A DNA stretch of 64,000 bases from Paracoccaceae bacterium (GCA_024236495.1 JACKKJ010000002.1:124001-188000); one strand, 5' to 3'; numbered from the stretch's first letter, positions 25,196 through 33,897 are shown. Notes: generated by a model from the letters alone, not told the origin. Made by a program: numbers and translations.

Positions 25196-27279
25196 CCGAC
25201 GACCTCGAAAAGCTTCGCGCGGGGCTGAAAGCCCTGCCCCCCGATCCGGACCCCTCGGTGAAGGCCGCAGCCCTGGCGCGCGCGATGGAAAGTTTCGGGC
25301 GCGCCCAAGAAAGCGCGAAGCAACCGCGTCCCATGTCGGACCGTCCAGAAAGGGCGGGCTTTCTGACAGGAGTACGCGACATGCTGAACCGGCTGACCAC
25401 CCGCCCTGCCCTGACCATGACCGCCTCGGTCGCCGCGATCGCGGTGGCGCTGGCCATCTACCCCGCGTTGCAGCGGGGGGTTTCGCTGCCCGGCGGGGTG
25501 ATCCAACCTGCCCCCCGCCCCGCCCCGGCAAACGCCCCCACCTTGCCGGAAGCCGCGCCGACGGCAAGCGCCCCGCAGTCAGGCGAACAGATCGCCGCCG
25601 CCAAGCCAGAGGCCAGCGCCGCCGACGCGAATGCGGCGGAACGCGACGTGGCCCCGTCACCGGCGCCAGACCCAGCACGCACACGAGACGAAGCAAAGGC
25701 GACCGCGACCCTCATGACCGATGCGCCCCTCGAAGAAATGGCAGCCGAGGCTGAAGCGCCGGCCCTGCAGGACTTCGCCGCCGGCGGCCTTGCGCGCGAG
25801 GCGTCCCCCGCCGCCCCGGCGGCGCTTGCGGCAAAGAGGGTGGCGCCCGACAGCATCGCCCCCCTGCCCGAGGTCAATACCGAAGCCTATTCCAACGCAG
25901 CCGCGAACCCGGTCAAGGTAACCGCGGAAGAACCCGTATCGACTTTTTCCATCGACACCGACACAGCATCCTGGTCCGTCCTGCGGTCCTCGCTGTCAAA
26001 CGGCGACCTGCCCCCCGCCGAGGCCGTTCGGATCGAGGAGATGGTGAACTACTTCCCCTATGGCTATGCCGCGCCCGAGGCCGGTGGGGCGCCCTTCCGC
26101 ACGTCGGTCAGCCTGTTCCAGACGCCGTGGAACGCGCATACCGAATTGCTGCGGATCGGCATTCAGGGGGCACTTCCGGCGATCACGGAAAGGCCGCCCC
26201 TCAACCTCGTCTTCCTGATCGACACCTCCGGTTCGATGCAGGATGCCAACAAGCTGCCGCTTCTGAAGCAGTCATTCCGGCTGATGCTGGCCGAACTGCG
26301 TCCCGAGGATCGGGTTGCCATCGTCACCTATGCAGGTTCCGCCGGCACTGTGCTTGAGCCGACCGCGGCATCCGACCGCGCGCGGATCCTGGACGCGCTC
26401 GAGCGATTGGACGCGGGCGGCTCCACCGCAGGGGCGGAGGGGCTGGCGCTGGCCTATCGGGTCGCCGAGGAGATGGGCGGCGACGGCCATGTCGGCCGCA
26501 TCCTTCTGGCTACCGACGGCGACTTCAACGTGGGCATCTCGGACCCCGAGGCGCTGAAGGACTACGTCGCGGACAAGCGCGACAGTGGCACCTACCTGTC
26601 GGTCCTGGGCTTTGGTCGCGGCAATCTGGACGACGCCACGATGCAGGCCCTGGCCCAGAACGGAAATGGGACCGCCGCCTATATCGACACGCTGTCAGAG
26701 GCGCAGAAAGTGCTGGTCGATCAGCTTTCCGGCGCCCTTTTCCCCATTGCCGACGACGTGAAGATCCAGATCGAGTTCAACCCCGCGACTGTCGCCGAAT
26801 ACCGTCTGATCGGCTACGAGACCCGGGCGCTGAAGCGGGAGGATTTCAACAACGACCGGATCGACGCGGGCGAGATCGGCGCAGGCCATCAGGTGACCGC
26901 CCTTTACGAGGTGACGCCCGCCGGCTCCGTCGCGGTTCTCAACGATCCGCTGCGATACGGGGCCGCGCAGGATAGCCGGCCGGCCGAACCCTCGGGCGAT
27001 CTGGCCTGGCTGAAGCTGCGATACAAGGATCCGGGCCAGAAGACTTCGAACCTGATCGAGACGCCGGTTTCGGCCACGCCGGCGGAAGGCGACGGTGATG
27101 CCCGCTTTGCCGCCGCCATCGCGGGGATGGGCCAGCTTCTGACCGGCGCGACCTATCTTGGCGACTGGGGCTGGGATGACGCCATCGCGCTGGCGAACGG
27201 CGCGCGGGGCGAAGACCCGTTCGGCTACCGCGCCGAGGCGGTCCAGCTGATGCGGCTGGCCGAAAGCCTTGCGCGCTGA
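25192..27279 (+). CDS. Membrane-anchored VWA domain protein coupled to the sigma factor (YfbK/DUF3520 type, 695 aa)
   Basis: The order is a short cytoplasmic N-terminus (1-72), one membrane segment (about 74-92, ALTMTASVAAIAVALAIYP), an Ala/Pro-rich linker (about 100-230), a von Willebrand-precursor segment with FSIDTDTASWSVLRSSL (about 255), a VWA domain with a complete MIDAS start DTSGS at 344-348, and a C-terminal DUF3520-like region. The bulk is therefore periplasmic. The ATG overlaps the sigma stop (ATGA). I infer that the N-terminus may bind the sigma factor, making this a combined sensor and anti-sigma protein. Confidence 0.9.
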   Translation: MTDDLEKLRAGLKALPPDPDPSVKAAALARAMESFGRAQESAKQPRPMSDRPERAGFLTGVRDMLNRLTTRPALTMTASVAAIAVALAIYPALQRGVSLPGGVIQPAPRPAPANAPTLPEAAPTASAPQSGEQIAAAKPEASAADANAAERDVAPSPAPDPARTRDEAKATATLMTDAPLEEMAAEAEAPALQDFAAGGLAREASPAAPAALAAKRVAPDSIAPLPEVNTEAYSNAAANPVKVTAEEPVSTFSIDTDTASWSVLRSSLSNGDLPPAEAVRIEEMVNYFPYGYAAPEAGGAPFRTSVSLFQTPWNAHTELLRIGIQGALPAITERPPLNLVFLIDTSGSMQDANKLPLLKQSFRLMLAELRPEDRVAIVTYAGSAGTVLEPTAASDRARILDALERLDAGGSTAGAEGLALAYRVAEEMGGDGHVGRILLATDGDFNVGISDPEALKDYVADKRDSGTYLSVLGFGRGNLDDATMQALAQNGNGTAAYIDTLSEAQKVLVDQLSGALFPIADDVKIQIEFNPATVAEYRLIGYETRALKREDFNNDRIDAGEIGAGHQVTALYEVTPAGSVAVLNDPLRYGAAQDSRPAEPSGDLAWLKLRYKDPGQKTSNLIETPVSATPAEGDGDARFAAAIAGMGQLLTGATYLGDWGWDDAIALANGARGEDPFGYRAEAVQLMRLAESLAR

Positions 27280-27302
27280 TCTCAGATCACCCCGCGAAAC
27301 CG

Positions 27303-27334
27303 ACGAAAAAGGGCGCGCCCTCCGGCGCGCCCTT
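27303..27334 (-). terminator. Terminator between the VWA and hsp20 genes
   Basis: GGGCGCGCC and GGCGCGCCC pair around CTCC. On the minus strand the stem is followed by a T-run (AAAAA on the plus strand at its left side), so it mainly ends the hsp20 message; the plus-strand side is weaker. Confidence 0.8.
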
Positions 27335-27357
27335 CGGTCAACCAAGGTGCCTGGCGA

Positions 27358-27822
27358 TCAGGCCTCGACGGTCTCCACGGCCTTCACGTCGACCGTGTCG
27401 CCACGGGCAATCTCGATCCGGCGGGGTTTCAGCGCCTCGGGGATCTCGCGCACGAGGTCGATGTGCAGCATGCCATCGACATGGCTCGCGCCGCTGACCC
27501 GGACGTGATCGGCCAGCGCGAAGCGGCGTTCGAAGGCGCGCGTCGCGATGCCGCGATAAAGATACTTGCGCTCCGTTTCCTCGGCGGCCTTGCGGGCGGA
27601 AACGGTCAGCGCGCCGTCTTTGACCTCGACGCTCAGCTCGTCCGCGGAAAACCCGGCGACGGCGATCGAGATACGATAGGCGTTCTCGTCGGTTTTTTCG
27701 ATGTTGTAGGGCGGGTAGGTTTGCTGACCGACATCGGTGGACAGAACCCTGTCCATCATGTCCGCGATCCGGTCGAAACCGACGGTCGCGCGGTACAGCG
27801 GGGCGAAATCGTAGTTACGCAT
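27358..27822 (-). CDS. Small heat shock protein, Hsp20/IbpA family (154 aa)
   Basis: ATP-independent holdase that keeps unfolding proteins soluble. The alpha-crystallin core runs from about YPPYNIEKTDENAYRISIAV (36) to DGMLHIDLVREIPEALKPRR, with the GMLHIDLVREIPE end typical of proteobacterial IbpA. The N-terminal MRNYDFAPLYRATVGFDRI is the class-A form. ATG 27822 lies 6 bases after GGAGG; an ATG two codons upstream touches that site and is less likely. A promoter with a heat-shock sigma pattern lies about 90 bases upstream. Confidence 0.95.
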   Translation of the reverse strand: MRNYDFAPLYRATVGFDRIADMMDRVLSTDVGQQTYPPYNIEKTDENAYRISIAVAGFSADELSVEVKDGALTVSARKAAEETERKYLYRGIATRAFERRFALADHVRVSGASHVDGMLHIDLVREIPEALKPRRIEIARGDTVDVKAVETVEA

Positions 27823-27910
27823 GGTCATCCTCCATCGAGCGATGCTGACGCCCGCCCACAGGGGGCCGGGCAGGAACTCCGGAACCCGTGATGGCGTACC
27901 GGCATCATCG

Positions 27911-27939
27911 ATTTGGGAAGGCCCGCGCCGGCTTTCAAG
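27911..27939 (-). promoter_or_regulatory. RpoH (sigma-32) type promoter for hsp20
   Basis: On the minus strand CTTGAAA is followed 15 bases later by CCCAAAT, close to the sigma-32 consensus CTTGAAA...CCCATnT. It starts right after the stop of the serine-protease gene and reads toward hsp20, giving a leader of about 80 bases. Confidence 0.65.
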
Positions 27940-27942
27940 CCC

Positions 27943-28755
27943 TCAGGGCTTCAGGAACTTTGCCCCCTCGGTGCCCTTGGTGAAGGCGGAAAGGCCCTTC
28001 GTGCCGCTCTGGTCGAAGCGCGCCCGAAGTTCGGGCAGGCGCTGATCGACATACATGCCCAGCGCAACCTTGCCCTCCTCCGTCGTCGCCATGCCGGAGA
28101 CGACCGAGACGATGCGCGGCGACCCTTCGCTGAAGCTCAGGACCGGCGAACCCGAGGCGCCGAAATCGACCGCGCAGGTAAAGATGATGACGCCCGAGGC
28201 GCGGTCACGGGTCCGGCACTGCGACTGCAGCGATGGCGTCTCGGACCGTTCGCGCGCATAGGACAGGACCGCGACACTGTCGCCGCGCCGCGAACTTGTT
28301 CCGACCGGCAAAGGATTGGCGGTGGGCGCGCGGATCGGCAGGTCAAGCTCGATGATCGCGACATCGTAGCGGACTTTCGACGCCCAGTCCGCCGCGTCAT
28401 AGACATAGTCGGGATGGGCCATCACGCGCCGCGCGCCGCGCACGGCCGCCGCATGTCCGGTCTGCCAGCCCGCGCGGAATTCGAAGGCCGAAGGCGGAAG
28501 CTCTTCCTTGGTGCCGGGCCGGTAAAGGCAGTGCGCGGCGGTCAGCACCAGATCCGGTTCGATCAGCGTCCCTGTGCAGAAACCGCGCCCGTGGTCGATG
28601 TCGATCCGCCCGACCGCTTCCCAGCCGCGCACCGAATCAAGCGTGGTCAGCGCGCGCAACTGGGCGTCTTCCGCCGCCGCCACGCCCGGCAGGACCACCA
28701 GAACCAGGATCGCAATCAACCGACGCAAGGTCACCCCCTTCTCGGCGCTCAACAT
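27943..28755 (-). CDS. Secreted trypsin-like serine protease (about 270 aa)
   Basis: Chymotrypsin-fold protease. The catalytic His lies in VLTAAHCLY, Asp in YDVAIIELDLPI and Ser in DFGASGSPVLSF, in the normal order. A signal peptide with core LIAILVLVVLPGV and AAA-ED precedes them, so it acts in the periplasm or outside. The start is uncertain: ATG 28755 is chosen, ATG 28764 is three codons longer, and a TTG at 28731 has the best ribosome site (GAGAAGGGGG). It sits just upstream of hsp20 on the same strand, with an hsp20 promoter between, which hints at shared stress relevance. Confidence 0.85.
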   Translation of the reverse strand: MLSAEKGVTLRRLIAILVLVVLPGVAAAEDAQLRALTTLDSVRGWEAVGRIDIDHGRGFCTGTLIEPDLVLTAAHCLYRPGTKEELPPSAFEFRAGWQTGHAAAVRGARRVMAHPDYVYDAADWASKVRYDVAIIELDLPIRAPTANPLPVGTSSRRGDSVAVLSYARERSETPSLQSQCRTRDRASGVIIFTCAVDFGASGSPVLSFSEGSPRIVSVVSGMATTEEGKVALGMYVDQRLPELRARFDQSGTKGLSAFTKGTEGAKFLKP

Positions 28756-28824
28756 GGGCGACATTTCGGTCAAGATTATGACCTGCCCCGGGGCGTGCAA
28801 GCCCCTGGCCCGAGGGCGGCCCCC

Positions 28825-30108
28825 TCAGCCCAGCGCGCGCGGCCTTGGCCCGCCCGTCGCCCAGTCGATCAGCTCGACGGTATGGACAACCGGAATCTTC
28901 GTGCCCGACCCGATCTGCATCATGCAGCCGATATTGCCCGCCGCGATCAGGTCGGGTGTCTTCGCCTCGATCGTGGCGACCTTGCGCCGCTTCAGCTCTC
29001 CGGAAATTTCCGGCTGAAGCAGGTTGTAGGTGCCGGCGGACCCGCAGCACAGATGCGGGTCGGCGGGTTCGACCACCTCGAACCCGGCGGCCTTCAGAAG
29101 ATCCTTCGGCGCGGTCTTGACCTTTTGCCCGTGCTGCAGCGAACAGGCCGCGTGATAGGCCACCCGCAACGCTTCCGGCGCCTTCGCATCCGGCGCGAGC
29201 CGAACCAGCAGTTCGGAGATGTCGCAGGCAAGACCCGCGACAGTCGCGGCATCTTCCGCCAGCGGCGAGGTGCGGAACATGTGGCCATAATCCTTGACGG
29301 TCGTGCCACAGCCCGAGGTGTTGACGACGATCGCGTCCAGCCCACCGACGCGCTTTTCGTCCATCCAGGCGCGGATGTTCGCCTCGGCCGAGGCATGGCT
29401 TTCACCCGTGCGGCCCATGTGATGTGTCAGCGCCCCACAACAGCCCGCGCCCTTCGCCACGACCACCTCGCAACCCAGCCGGCGCAGAAGCCGGATCGTC
29501 GCGTCGTTGATATCGGTGTTCAGTGCCTTCTGCGCGCAGCCGGTCATCAGCGCGACGCGCATCCTGCGTTCCCCCCGGGGGGCAAATACCTGGGGGTCGT
29601 CATTGCGGCTGACCGGCGGGATGACCTTTGGCGCCATCGCAACCATCGCCCTGAGCCGCGCGTCCGGCAGGAACCGCGCGAAGGGCCGCGCCATCTTCGC
29701 CCCCAGCAGCGAGAGGCGGAAAAGCGTCGGATTCGGGATCACCCTTGCAAGCACCCAGCGCAGCGCCCGATCACGCCAGGGCCTGCGATAGGTCGCCTCG
29801 ACATGCGCGCGGGCATGGTCGATCAGGTGCATGTAGTGCACCCCCGATGGGCAGGTCGTCATGCAGGCAAGGCAGGACAGGCAGCGGTCGATATGCTTGA
29901 CGGTCCTGGCATCGGCAGGCCTGCCGTTCTCAAGCATGTCCTTGATCAGGTAGATACGACCCCTCGGGCTGTCGAGTTCGTCGCCCAGCACCTGGTAGGT
30001 CGGGCAGGTCGCGGTGCAAAAGCCGCAATGCACGCAGGACCGCAGGATCTGGTTGGCGCGGGCAATGCCGGGATCGCGAAGCTGCTCTTCGGTGAAATTC
30101 GTCTGCAT
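28825..30108 (-). CDS. glcF: Glycolate oxidase iron-sulfur subunit
   Basis: Electron-transfer subunit of membrane-associated glycolate oxidase GlcDEF, which turns glycolate into glyoxylate. Two ferredoxin-like 4Fe-4S motifs lie at CVHCGFCTATCP (about 25-36) and CLSCLACMTTCP (about 75-86), and two CCG domains (GAGCCGALTHH and HLCCGSAGTYN) follow. At 427 aa it has normal length. ATG 30108 overlaps the glcE stop by one base (TGATG). It is the last gene of glcD-glcE-glcF. Confidence 0.96.
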   Translation of the reverse strand: MQTNFTEEQLRDPGIARANQILRSCVHCGFCTATCPTYQVLGDELDSPRGRIYLIKDMLENGRPADARTVKHIDRCLSCLACMTTCPSGVHYMHLIDHARAHVEATYRRPWRDRALRWVLARVIPNPTLFRLSLLGAKMARPFARFLPDARLRAMVAMAPKVIPPVSRNDDPQVFAPRGERRMRVALMTGCAQKALNTDINDATIRLLRRLGCEVVVAKGAGCCGALTHHMGRTGESHASAEANIRAWMDEKRVGGLDAIVVNTSGCGTTVKDYGHMFRTSPLAEDAATVAGLACDISELLVRLAPDAKAPEALRVAYHAACSLQHGQKVKTAPKDLLKAAGFEVVEPADPHLCCGSAGTYNLLQPEISGELKRRKVATIEAKTPDLIAAGNIGCMMQIGSGTKIPVVHTVELIDWATGGPRPRALG

Positions 30109-31223
30109 CAGCCCATCCGTCCGGGATTGAGAATGCCCCTGGGATCGAACCGGGCGCGAAGGCCTGCGGCGATCGCGGCAACCGGGGCGGATTCTGGTTG
30201 GAATGGCGCGATCCGCGCCCGCGTTTCGGTGGACGCCCGCATCAGCGTTGCATGCCCCTCCAGCCTTTCCGGGCGAAGGTCGCGGCCGGGCGCGGTTTCC
30301 ACCCAGACAAGTCCCCCGCCCCAGTCGTAAAGAACACGTTCCACGGGCCCCGCCCGGCGTAGCCCGTCGACAAGGGCGGGCGCATCGGACGGCTTGACCG
30401 AAAAGCGCCAGACATCCCCCGGGGTGCCGCGGAACGGCGCGAGATCGCGCACATCGCGCCACAATGCCGCAACGCTTTCACCGTCACGCTCGACCGTGAC
30501 CGCGCCGAAGGGCGCCAGCATCTGCGCAAGCTTGCCGGAACGATAGGCGACCGACTGCGAAAACCCCTCGACCCGGATCAGGGTTCCGATGTCCCCATGC
30601 GCCGCGCCGCTGACGTCGAAGGGCGACTGCAGGGCCGCCGTCATCGCCCGCAGCGCCTGCGCGTCATCCAGTCCCGTCATCACCAGCGTCGCCGCCGCCT
30701 CCGGCGCGGGCAGCACCTTCAGGCTGACCTCTGTCATGATCCCGAGCGTCCCCCAGGATCCGGCCAGCAACCGGGCGAGGTCGTAGCCGGTGACGTTCTT
30801 CATCACCCGCCCGCCGTTCTTCACGATCGCGCCGGCGCCATCGACGAACCGCACCCCAAGAAGCGCATCGCGGCACGCCCCCGCCTGTACCCGGCGCGGA
30901 CCGGACGCATTGGAGGCGACCATGCCCCCCAGCGTCGGCACCCCCTCGGTGCCCAAGAGCCCGCGCCAGTCTGCGGGTTCGAAGGCAAGCCGCTGACCCT
31001 CTGCCGCCAGCGCCGCCTCGACCTCGGCCAGCGGCGTTCCCGCACCGGCCACCAGTGTCAGCGCGCCGGGTTCGTAGATGCGGATACCGGCGATGCCGGA
31101 GACATCGATGACAGCGCCGGGGGCGGGCCGGCCGATGTCGCGCGTGCCGCCGCCGCGAATGCAAAGCGGGCCCGTCGCGTCACGCACGACACCGGAAAGC
31201 TCTTCCTCAGACGAAATTCTCAC
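30108..31223 (-). CDS. glcE: Glycolate oxidase FAD-binding subunit
   Basis: Smaller flavin-type subunit of glycolate oxidase. It holds a PCMH FAD-binding domain with LCIRGGGTRDIGRP (about 20-33), LTLVAGAGTPLAEVEAAL and NASGPRRVQAGACRDALLG, followed by NVTGYDLARLLAGSWGTLG, characteristic of GlcE. At 371 aa it is typical. The start is GTG 31223 after AAAAGGCAGGGTC. It lies between glcD (45 bases upstream) and glcF (overlapping). Confidence 0.95.
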   Translation of the reverse strand: MRISSEEELSGVVRDATGPLCIRGGGTRDIGRPAPGAVIDVSGIAGIRIYEPGALTLVAGAGTPLAEVEAALAAEGQRLAFEPADWRGLLGTEGVPTLGGMVASNASGPRRVQAGACRDALLGVRFVDGAGAIVKNGGRVMKNVTGYDLARLLAGSWGTLGIMTEVSLKVLPAPEAAATLVMTGLDDAQALRAMTAALQSPFDVSGAAHGDIGTLIRVEGFSQSVAYRSGKLAQMLAPFGAVTVERDGESVAALWRDVRDLAPFRGTPGDVWRFSVKPSDAPALVDGLRRAGPVERVLYDWGGGLVWVETAPGRDLRPERLEGHATLMRASTETRARIAPFQPESAPVAAIAAGLRARFDPRGILNPGRMG

Positions 31224-31268
31224 GACCCTGCCTTTTCATCACCTGTGGCCCACACCCCGGGCGGGCGC

Positions 31269-32702
31269 CTATCCGGCGCGGCGCGATTCGCTTGCCGACA
31301 GTGGAAAAACCTTGGCGGGGTTCAAAAGCCACTTCGGATCGAACGCGTCCTTCACACGCATCTGCGCCTCCATGTCGACAGGCGCGAACTGCACCGACAT
31401 GAGATCGCGCTTTTCGATGCCGACGCCATGTTCGCCCGTAAGGCATCCGCCCACCTCCACGCACAGCGTCAGGATCGCGGCACCAAGCGCCTCGCATTTT
31501 TCCAGGTCGCCGGGCTTGTTGGCATCGTAAAGGATCAGCGGATGCATGTTGCCGTCACCCGCATGAAAGACATTCGCGACATCCAGCCCGAATTCCCGGC
31601 TCATCTCGCCGATCCGGCGCAGGACCTCGGGCAAGGCCGAAACCGGGATAGTCCCGTCAAGGCACATGTAGTCGTTGATCTGCCCCATCGCGCCGAAAGC
31701 CGACTTTCGACCCAACCAGATCTTGGCGCTTTCCGCCTCTGACCCGCTTTCGCGAAACTCCAGGGGATCGTGGCGCATCGCGATCTGGCGGATCAGGCCC
31801 AGTTGTTCGTCGATCTCGGCCGGGCTGCCCTCGACCTCGACGATCAGGAGCGCCTCGCAATCGGGATAGCCGGCATGGGCGAAATCCTCGCAGGCGCGAA
31901 TGCAGGGGCGGTCCATGAACTCGATCGCCACCGGCAGCACACCAGCCTTGATGATGTCGGCGACGCAGGCCCCGGCCACCTCGTTCGAACCAAAGGCGAT
32001 CAGGACGGGACGGGCACCTTCGGGCTTGGGCAAGATGCGCAACGTGGCTTCCGTCACCACACCGAGTTGCCCTTCGGACCCGCAGACAACCCCCAAAAGA
32101 TCCAGCCCGCCCGCATCCATATGCGCGCCGCCCAGTTCGACGATGGTGCCGTCCATCAGGACCAGGGTCACCCCCAGCAAGTTGTTGGTCGTCACCCCGT
32201 ACTTCAGGCAATGCGCCCCGCCAGAGTTCATGCCGATATTGCCGGCGATCGCGCAAGCAAGCTGGCTGGACGGGTCGGGCGCATAGAAGAAACCTTCGGA
32301 CTCCACCGCACCCGTCACCGACAGGTTGGTACGCCCGGCCTCGACGCGGACAAAACGGTTCTCGTAATCGACCTCAAGCACACGGTTCATCCGCGCCACC
32401 CCAAGCACGACACAGTCAGCGGTCGGAAGCGCGCCCCCCGCAAGCGACGTGCCTGATCCACGGGGAACGACCGGGGCACCCTCTTCGTGGCAGATGCGGA
32501 GCGCGGCGGATACTTCCTCGGTCGTCCGCGGCAGAATCGCTGCAAGGGGCGGGCACCGATAGGCGGACAGGCCGTCGCATTCATAGGCGCGCGTCTCGGC
32601 CGGATCGTCAATCACCGCATCAGCAGGCAATACCGCGCGAAGACGGGCCACGATATGCGCCGACTTCGACAAGACTGCGGGATCAGGTGCAGGCAGTTGC
32701 AT
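31269..32702 (-). CDS. glcD: Glycolate oxidase catalytic subunit, FAD-linked
   Basis: Main catalytic flavoprotein of glycolate oxidase. The PCMH domain shows PVVPRGSGTSLAGGALP (about 80-96), DPSSQLACAIAGNIGMNSGG and YGVTTNNLLGVTLVL. The C-terminal FAD-oxidase cap ends with FHAGDGNMHPLILYD, the GEHGVGIEKR signature and DPKWLLNPAKVFP. At 477 aa it has normal length. ATG 32702 follows GACGGAG. It is the first gene of glcD-E-F. An AT-rich region directly upstream carries TGGT/ACCA palindromes that look like a GntR-family operator. Confidence 0.96.
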   Translation of the reverse strand: MQLPAPDPAVLSKSAHIVARLRAVLPADAVIDDPAETRAYECDGLSAYRCPPLAAILPRTTEEVSAALRICHEEGAPVVPRGSGTSLAGGALPTADCVVLGVARMNRVLEVDYENRFVRVEAGRTNLSVTGAVESEGFFYAPDPSSQLACAIAGNIGMNSGGAHCLKYGVTTNNLLGVTLVLMDGTIVELGGAHMDAGGLDLLGVVCGSEGQLGVVTEATLRILPKPEGARPVLIAFGSNEVAGACVADIIKAGVLPVAIEFMDRPCIRACEDFAHAGYPDCEALLIVEVEGSPAEIDEQLGLIRQIAMRHDPLEFRESGSEAESAKIWLGRKSAFGAMGQINDYMCLDGTIPVSALPEVLRRIGEMSREFGLDVANVFHAGDGNMHPLILYDANKPGDLEKCEALGAAILTLCVEVGGCLTGEHGVGIEKRDLMSVQFAPVDMEAQMRVKDAFDPKWLLNPAKVFPLSASESRRAG

Positions 32703-32720
32703 CGAGGACTCCGTCAATTC

Positions 32721-32747
32721 TGGTAAATTAATATTACCAATTTTGGT
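32721..32747 (-). promoter_or_regulatory. Candidate GntR-family operator of the glc operon
   Basis: Two overlapping inverted repeats lie 19-45 bases upstream of the glcD ATG: TGGTAAATTAATATTACCA (arms TGGTAA and TTACCA) and ACCAATTTTGGT (arms ACCAA and TTGGT). TGGT/ACCA half-sites are known for PdhR/GlcC/LldR-type regulators. The ACCAATT part recurs in front of the GntR gene at 55569. Confidence 0.6.
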
Positions 32748-32787
32748 CAGTAGCAAGCAATCTCTGTGCAAGCTACTCTTCTGCCCG

Positions 32788-33489
32788 ATGAACCTGCAAT
32801 CGAGTCTCTCCCACTTCGGCGCCGCCGATCTTGCCGCCCTGACGCTGACTGTCTGCGTCTGGCTGGGAATTGGCTGGCGGATCGAGAATCCGGCACCGGG
32901 CAATCCGTCCGTTGCCGTCCTGATGGTCGGCTTCCGGCGCGAATGGATGCGCCAGTTCGTCGCCCGCGAAGCACGGATGTTCGACGCGGCGATCATGGCG
33001 AACCTGCGGCAGGGCACCAGCTTCTTTGCCTCTGCCTGCATGATCGCGATTGGCGGGGGCCTCGCGCTGATCGGTAACACCGAACGGCTCCTGGGGCTCG
33101 CGCAGGATCTGACGTTCACCACCGCGCCCGCGATCGTCTGGGAAGTGAAGATCCTGTTCGTGCTGCTATTCCTGACCAACAGCTTCCTGAAATTCGTCTG
33201 GGCGCACCGGCTGTTCGGCTATTGCGCGATCATCATGGCGGCGGCGCCGAACGATCCGGCCCATCCCGACGCGGCGCTTCGCACCGAACAGGCGGCCGAA
33301 GTCAACATTTCGGCGGCGCGGAACTTCAACCGCGGGATGCGGTCCATCTACTTTGCCCTTGGCGCCCTCGCCTGGCTGGTCGGGTCTTGGGCGCTGATCG
33401 GGGCGACCGTGCTGACCGCCTCGGTGCTGTGGCGGCGCGAATTCGCTTCGCAGTCACGCCGGGCGCTCTTGCGGGGAACGCCGATGTGA
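32788..33489 (+). CDS. DUF599 family membrane protein (233 aa)
   Basis: Integral membrane protein of the DUF599 family, function unknown. Four hydrophobic segments are visible: about 15-30 (LAALTLTVCVWLGIG), 75-95, 120-140 (ILFVLLFLTNSFLKFVWAH) and 195-215 (YFALGALAWLVGSWALIGATV). The intervening loops carry WMRQFVAREARMFDAAIMANLRQG broken by charged residues, typical of the family. ATG 32788 is preferred over an upstream in-frame start that would add 15 unrelated residues and overlap the glcD promoter. It is divergent from glcD. Confidence 0.85.
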   Translation: MNLQSSLSHFGAADLAALTLTVCVWLGIGWRIENPAPGNPSVAVLMVGFRREWMRQFVAREARMFDAAIMANLRQGTSFFASACMIAIGGGLALIGNTERLLGLAQDLTFTTAPAIVWEVKILFVLLFLTNSFLKFVWAHRLFGYCAIIMAAAPNDPAHPDAALRTEQAAEVNISAARNFNRGMRSIYFALGALAWLVGSWALIGATVLTASVLWRREFASQSRRALLRGTPM

Positions 33490-33525
33490 TGGGCGTCGCG
33501 CGCGCGGCTGTGGCACTATGACTGC

Positions 33526-33897
33526 ATGAACCGACATGCGCTTGCTGCCCTGCTGCTGATTGCCGTCGCCCCTGCCCGCGCCGACACCCCCGAGGTCACC
33601 GCGGCAGAGGCCGTCCGCGCAGGCGAATCCTGGTCGATCTCGGTGACGCTCGTGCATCCGGACAGTGGCTGGGATCACTACGCGAATTCCTGGCGCGTCG
33701 AGACGCCGGAAGGCGACGTCATCGCCACGCGGGACCTGACGCATCCCCATGTGGACGAACAGCCCTTTACCCGGGCGCTGGACGGCGTGACGATTCCGGC
33801 CGGGGTCGACCATGTGATGATCCGCGCGCGCTGCAATCTGGATGGCTGGTCGTCGCGGGCCTTCCGTCTGGACCTGCCGGTTCCGCCGCAGGGCTAG
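33526..33897 (+). CDS. Small secreted protein of unknown function (123 aa)
   Basis: A clear signal peptide (ALAALLLIAVAPARA-D, cleavage near 19) precedes a single beta-rich domain of about 100 residues with HPDSGWDHYANSWRVETPEG and HPHVDEQPFTRALDG. One Cys only. It lies 36 bases after the DUF599 gene and is probably co-transcribed. Its stop codon and that of the convergent membrane-protein gene share the bases CTAG. No known family is recognised. Confidence 0.8.
   Translation: MNRHALAALLLIAVAPARADTPEVTAAEAVRAGESWSISVTLVHPDSGWDHYANSWRVETPEGDVIATRDLTHPHVDEQPFTRALDGVTIPAGVDHVMIRARCNLDGWSSRAFRLDLPVPPQG

Noticed and set aside
27823..27910. ROSE-type RNA thermometer in the hsp20 leader
   Set aside because: A CATCGCTCGATG palindrome lies near the ribosome site but its loop is too small and I cannot model a stable multi-stem ROSE fold by eye; kept only as a question in the findings.
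32703..33179. N-terminal extension of glcD
   Set aside because: The extra residues do not match GlcD and would cover the AT-rich promoter and the divergent DUF599 gene.
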